Of a stretch of 8,380 nt of DNA, positions 5,609-8,380 are shown one piece after another. The stretch lies in NCBI GenBank assembly GCA_943323935.2, contig CALPJR020000028.1, positions 1 to 8,380 of the forward strand. Reading direction: 5' to 3'. This DNA is from Bifidobacterium breve (GTDB taxonomy: Bacteria; Bacteroidota; Bacteroidia; Chitinophagales; Chitinophagaceae). A program made the translations under genes and the position numbers. Every line of letters starts with the position of its first letter. The stretch's first letter is position 1. Below the pieces are notes generated by a model. The model saw nothing but the letters and a program-made list of their open reading frames with translations, did no database searches and was not told the origin of the DNA.

Positions 5609-7567
5609 ATGAACAAATCATACCTAATCGCCTTTTTATCTATTTGTATTGCTAATACAATAGTGGCGCAAGTTCCAACTGATGTCTATAAAATGGAAGC
5701 AGTTTCAAGACCTAAAATCTCACCAGAGGGAAGCTGGATTTTATATAGTCAATCAAAAATTGATGTTGCAAAAGATAGATCAGTGTCCAAATTATACATG
5801 ATGTCGTCCGACGGCAAAGAGACCATCACGTTAACAGAACAAACAATGGGTGTTGGCAATTACCAATGGAGCCCAGATGGTAAATATATTTCTTATTTAA
5901 CGAAGGGGAAAGATGAGGACAAGGGTTCACAAGTATTTTTAATGGATCGTCGAGGCGGAGAAGGCGTTCAACTAACTAATATCAAAGGAGAGATTAATGA
6001 TTATGTTTGGTTCAATAGCGGTAAAAAAATGATTGTAGTCGTAAAAGATTTTAACTACGCGGATACAGCAAAGTCTAAAATTAGAACACCGTATGAAATG
6101 ACAAGGTATAAATTCAAACAAGACAATGAAGGTTATTTAGACAATCGTAAAACACATATCTATTTATTTGATTTAGCCACAAAAAAATTAGATACTTTAA
6201 CAAGTGGAAATTACAATGAGGGGGATGTTGCTATAAGTCCGGACGATTCAATGATTACATATGTAAGTAATGTTTCAGAAAATCCTGATAAGAATTCTAA
6301 TACAGATTTATTTTTATTAAAACCTACTAAAGGTGCTACACCATTGCAGTTAACGACTTATAAAGGAGCTAACACTAGTCCAGTATTTAGCCCAGATAAT
6401 TCTAAAATTGCATTTTTACAATCTAGTTCAGAAAGAAATTTCGACATGTACGACATTACGCAATTAGGTATTTATGATCTTAAATCGAAAACTATATCAA
6501 TTCTTTCAAAAAATTATGATCGTGCATTCTCTTCTATTGCTTGGTCCGTAGATGGACAGTCCATTTTATCTTTAATTGAAGACGACAGAAAACAAAACCT
6601 CGTACAATTTAATATTCAAACTCAACAGCCAACTTTATTAACTAATGAAATGGGGGTGTATAGTTCGATGGATATGAATGATAAGGGTGATATGGTTTTG
6701 CTATTTGCTAATTTAGAAACCCCAAATGAAATTTATAGCTATCAAAATAAAACCACTAAAAGGTTGACCCACTTGCAAGATGCTTTTGTAGCAAGTTTAA
6801 AAAAAGGATACCATAAAGGTTTTCAATCTACTTCATCTGATGGAACAATCGTATCTAGCATTTTACACTTACCAGATAGTGGAGCAAAAAATTTACCATT
6901 GATTTTATTTATTCATGGTGGGCCTGTGGCGCAAGATGATTATGCGTTTGATATGACTAGTCGTATTTATGCGCAAGCGGGCTATGCGGTGGCCAATGTG
7001 AATTATCGTGGCAGTAGCGGAAGAGGTGTGGCATTTACAAGTGCAATTTATGCTGACTGGGGCAATAAGGAAGTGAAAGACATTGTTGGTGCTGCAGATT
7101 ATTTAATTAAAGAAGGCATCGTGGATCCAAATAGACTAGGTATCGCAGGATGGAGCTATGGCGGTATCTTAACAAATTACACGATAGCAACAGATAAGCG
7201 CTTTAAAGCTGGCGTAAGTGGTGCAGGAAGCTCACTCATGATGTCGGTGTATGGATCTGATCAATACATTTCGCAATATGAAGATGAATTAGGCAAGCCT
7301 TGGGAGAATCCTAAAAAATATGAGGCATTGTCTTATCCATTCTATAAAGTAAAGGAGATCAAAGCACCTGTTTTATTCATGGCAAGTCAAGCCGATTTTA
7401 ATGTGCCCGTGATTGGTGCAGAACAAATGTATCAGGCATTTAAATCAGAAGGTATTCCAACCGAATTGATCATCTATCCAAATCAAAATCACGGTATACG
7501 CGTTCCGAGTTATATTGTACATCGTCATAATGCACATATCAATTGGTTCAACAAGTATTTAAAATGA
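5609..7567 (+). CDS. Exported S9-family serine peptidase (prolyl oligopeptidase family)
   Basis: 652 residues. The signal peptide MNKSYLIAFLSICIANTIVAQ directs it to the periplasm. The N-terminal half is a beta-propeller built from WD40/PD40-type repeats, recognisable at ISPEGSWILYS (37-47), WSPDGKYISYL (87-97), ISPDDSMITYV (209-219), FSPDNSKIAFL (260-270) and WSVDGQSILSL (312-322). The C-terminal alpha/beta-hydrolase domain (about 400-652) has the oxyanion motif HGGP (436-439), NYRGSSGRG (465-473), the nucleophile elbow GWSYGG with S516, the acid D596 in ADFNVP and the base H628 in NQNHG. The complete triad indicates an active enzyme. GWSYGG is shared with dipeptidyl peptidase IV, while size and layout resemble acylaminoacyl-peptidase-type S9 enzymes, so specificity is open. 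It probably trims short peptides in the periplasm. It is the first gene of an operon, its TGA overlapping the next ATG. Confidence 0.92.
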   Translation: MNKSYLIAFLSICIANTIVAQVPTDVYKMEAVSRPKISPEGSWILYSQSKIDVAKDRSVSKLYMMSSDGKETITLTEQTMGVGNYQWSPDGKYISYLTKGKDEDKGSQVFLMDRRGGEGVQLTNIKGEINDYVWFNSGKKMIVVVKDFNYADTAKSKIRTPYEMTRYKFKQDNEGYLDNRKTHIYLFDLATKKLDTLTSGNYNEGDVAISPDDSMITYVSNVSENPDKNSNTDLFLLKPTKGATPLQLTTYKGANTSPVFSPDNSKIAFLQSSSERNFDMYDITQLGIYDLKSKTISILSKNYDRAFSSIAWSVDGQSILSLIEDDRKQNLVQFNIQTQQPTLLTNEMGVYSSMDMNDKGDMVLLFANLETPNEIYSYQNKTTKRLTHLQDAFVASLKKGYHKGFQSTSSDGTIVSSILHLPDSGAKNLPLILFIHGGPVAQDDYAFDMTSRIYAQAGYAVANVNYRGSSGRGVAFTSAIYADWGNKEVKDIVGAADYLIKEGIVDPNRLGIAGWSYGGILTNYTIATDKRFKAGVSGAGSSLMMSVYGSDQYISQYEDELGKPWENPKKYEALSYPFYKVKEIKAPVLFMASQADFNVPVIGAEQMYQAFKSEGIPTELIIYPNQNHGIRVPSYIVHRHNAHINWFNKYLK

Positions 7568-8337
7568 AAATAATCATCACCTGGTTGCTCTTTGTTGGTG
7601 TGATTGCAGTGAATGCCCTGGCCAATATTTTACCCATTAATGGATACAATACTGGCCAGATATCTGCATTCTATCCCAATGCATTTGTGCCAGCAGGATT
7701 TACATTTTCTATCTGGGGTGTGATTTATTTATTGTTGTTATCTTATACCATTGGATATACTTATTATTCACTTAAGCGTCAAGCATATCCCAAAGCGTAT
7801 AGGTTTATTGAGCATGTCAATACTTATTTTTTATTGACTTGCGTTTTCAATATGGCCTGGATTGTGGCATGGCATTATTTACAAATTGAATTATCTGTGC
7901 TGATCATGTTATTGTTTTTAAGTACGCTTATTCAATTGTTTTTGAAAACTAAAACAATGGCGCATGATTTAAATTTGACTCAAAGATTCATTTTACAAAC
8001 ACCATTTATAGTTTATTTAGGTTGGATCTCTGTTGCCACCATCGCTAATATCACCGCCTTACTGGTTGCTTATAAATGGACTGCATTGAGCATTGCGCCT
8101 GTTTATTGGAGTGCAGCCATGATTTTAATTGCAATAGTGCTTGCGCTGCTGATGGTTAAAAAATTTCAAGTAGTTTCTTTTACTTTAGTCGTTGCTTGGG
8201 CTTTATGGGGAATTTATAATGCACAAGGTCCAGCAGCGCCGATACTGGCTAGATTAACTGCAGTCGGAATTGGCGTTTTAATTTCTGCTGTATTGTTTAG
8301 GTTCATTCAGCAATTTAGAGAAAGTAGAGTGGCTTAA
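7564..8337 (+). CDS. TspO/MBR-like (tryptophan-rich sensory protein type) polytopic membrane protein
   Basis: 257 residues from the ATG at 7564. A start 21 bases upstream would lie inside the peptidase gene and add an unlikely leader, whereas 7564 gives an ATGA overlap and a direct hydrophobic start. The N-terminal pattern VNALANILPINGYNTG (16-31) followed by YPNAFVPAGFTFSIWGVIYLLL (37-58) is characteristic of the extended TspO/MBR-like proteins common in Bacteroidota and Firmicutes. About eight hydrophobic segments can be seen (roughly 3-22, 46-68, 86-105, 110-127, 147-169, 180-198, 203-219 and 228-247), more than the five of classical TspO. Typical tryptophans occur at 51, 99, 103, 154, 172, 182, 212 and 215. 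Classical TspO binds porphyrins and sterol-like ligands, but whether this longer branch does is not known. Coupling to the S9 peptidase suggests co-expression, not a proven shared role. Confidence 0.8.
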   Translation: MKIIITWLLFVGVIAVNALANILPINGYNTGQISAFYPNAFVPAGFTFSIWGVIYLLLLSYTIGYTYYSLKRQAYPKAYRFIEHVNTYFLLTCVFNMAWIVAWHYLQIELSVLIMLLFLSTLIQLFLKTKTMAHDLNLTQRFILQTPFIVYLGWISVATIANITALLVAYKWTALSIAPVYWSAAMILIAIVLALLMVKKFQVVSFTLVVAWALWGIYNAQGPAAPILARLTAVGIGVLISAVLFRFIQQFRESRVA

Positions 8338-8343
8338 ATAAAA

Positions 8344-8380
8344 TTACTTCTTGTAAAAATCTTGAATGGGTTTGAAGGGA
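8344..8380 (-). CDS. Possible C-terminal end of a convergent gene (partial)
   Basis: Reading the minus strand in from the window edge, one frame gives PFKPIQDFYKK followed by a TAA at 8346-8344. The residue mix is protein-like, and the stop lies only 6 bases from the stop of the convergent membrane-protein gene, a common arrangement here. Eleven codons cannot identify the product or exclude a chance frame. Confidence 0.4.
   Translation of the reverse strand, partial: PFKPIQDFYKK

Overview
The window looks like an AT-rich chromosomal segment of a member of the Bacteroidota, most likely from the Chitinophagaceae or a close relative; the family-level placement is inference. Three observations support the phylum. 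A protein carries a C-terminal tail resembling a type IX secretion (T9SS) sorting domain. Several signal peptides end in the ...AQ pattern common in this phylum. Start codons generally lack a clear Shine-Dalgarno sequence. The genes are ordinary in density, and I see no tRNA, rRNA, CRISPR array, insertion sequence or integrase.

Layout. On the minus strand at the left are the first 14 codons of a gene running off the window (1-42), preceded in transcription by two genes (124-1266 and 1263-1820) whose stop and start codons overlap as ATGA. This pair encodes a small T9SS-type surface protein and a larger secreted protein. The larger protein joins a Bacteroidota N-terminal module and a tail-fibre-like GGTG linker to a C-terminal domain that looks like a phage virion beta-sandwich. 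Divergent to them is a small lipoprotein gene (1979-2410) with its own terminator, then an exported M20 amidohydrolase of the AbgB type (2514-4127). A perfect 21-bp hairpin separates this gene from a convergent gene for a Tat-exported class V aminotransferase-fold PLP enzyme (4217-5509). Divergent from that is a two-gene operon: an exported S9 prolyl-oligopeptidase-family peptidase (5609-7567), coupled by another ATGA overlap to a polytopic membrane protein of the TspO/MBR-like (tryptophan-rich sensory protein) type (7564-8337). The last 37 bases probably hold the end of a convergent minus-strand gene.

How they may work together. Nearly every complete product is predicted to leave the cytoplasm or sit in a membrane. 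The S9 peptidase, the M20 amidohydrolase and the PLP enzyme would fit a periplasmic peptide or amino-acid processing neighbourhood, but they lie in three separate transcription units, so a common pathway is only a hypothesis. I do not see a clear new defence or mobile system. The most unusual points are the phage-like domain in the secreted protein, the Glu in place of the usual Cys in the M20 metal-binding motif, and the Tat-type signal on a PLP enzyme.
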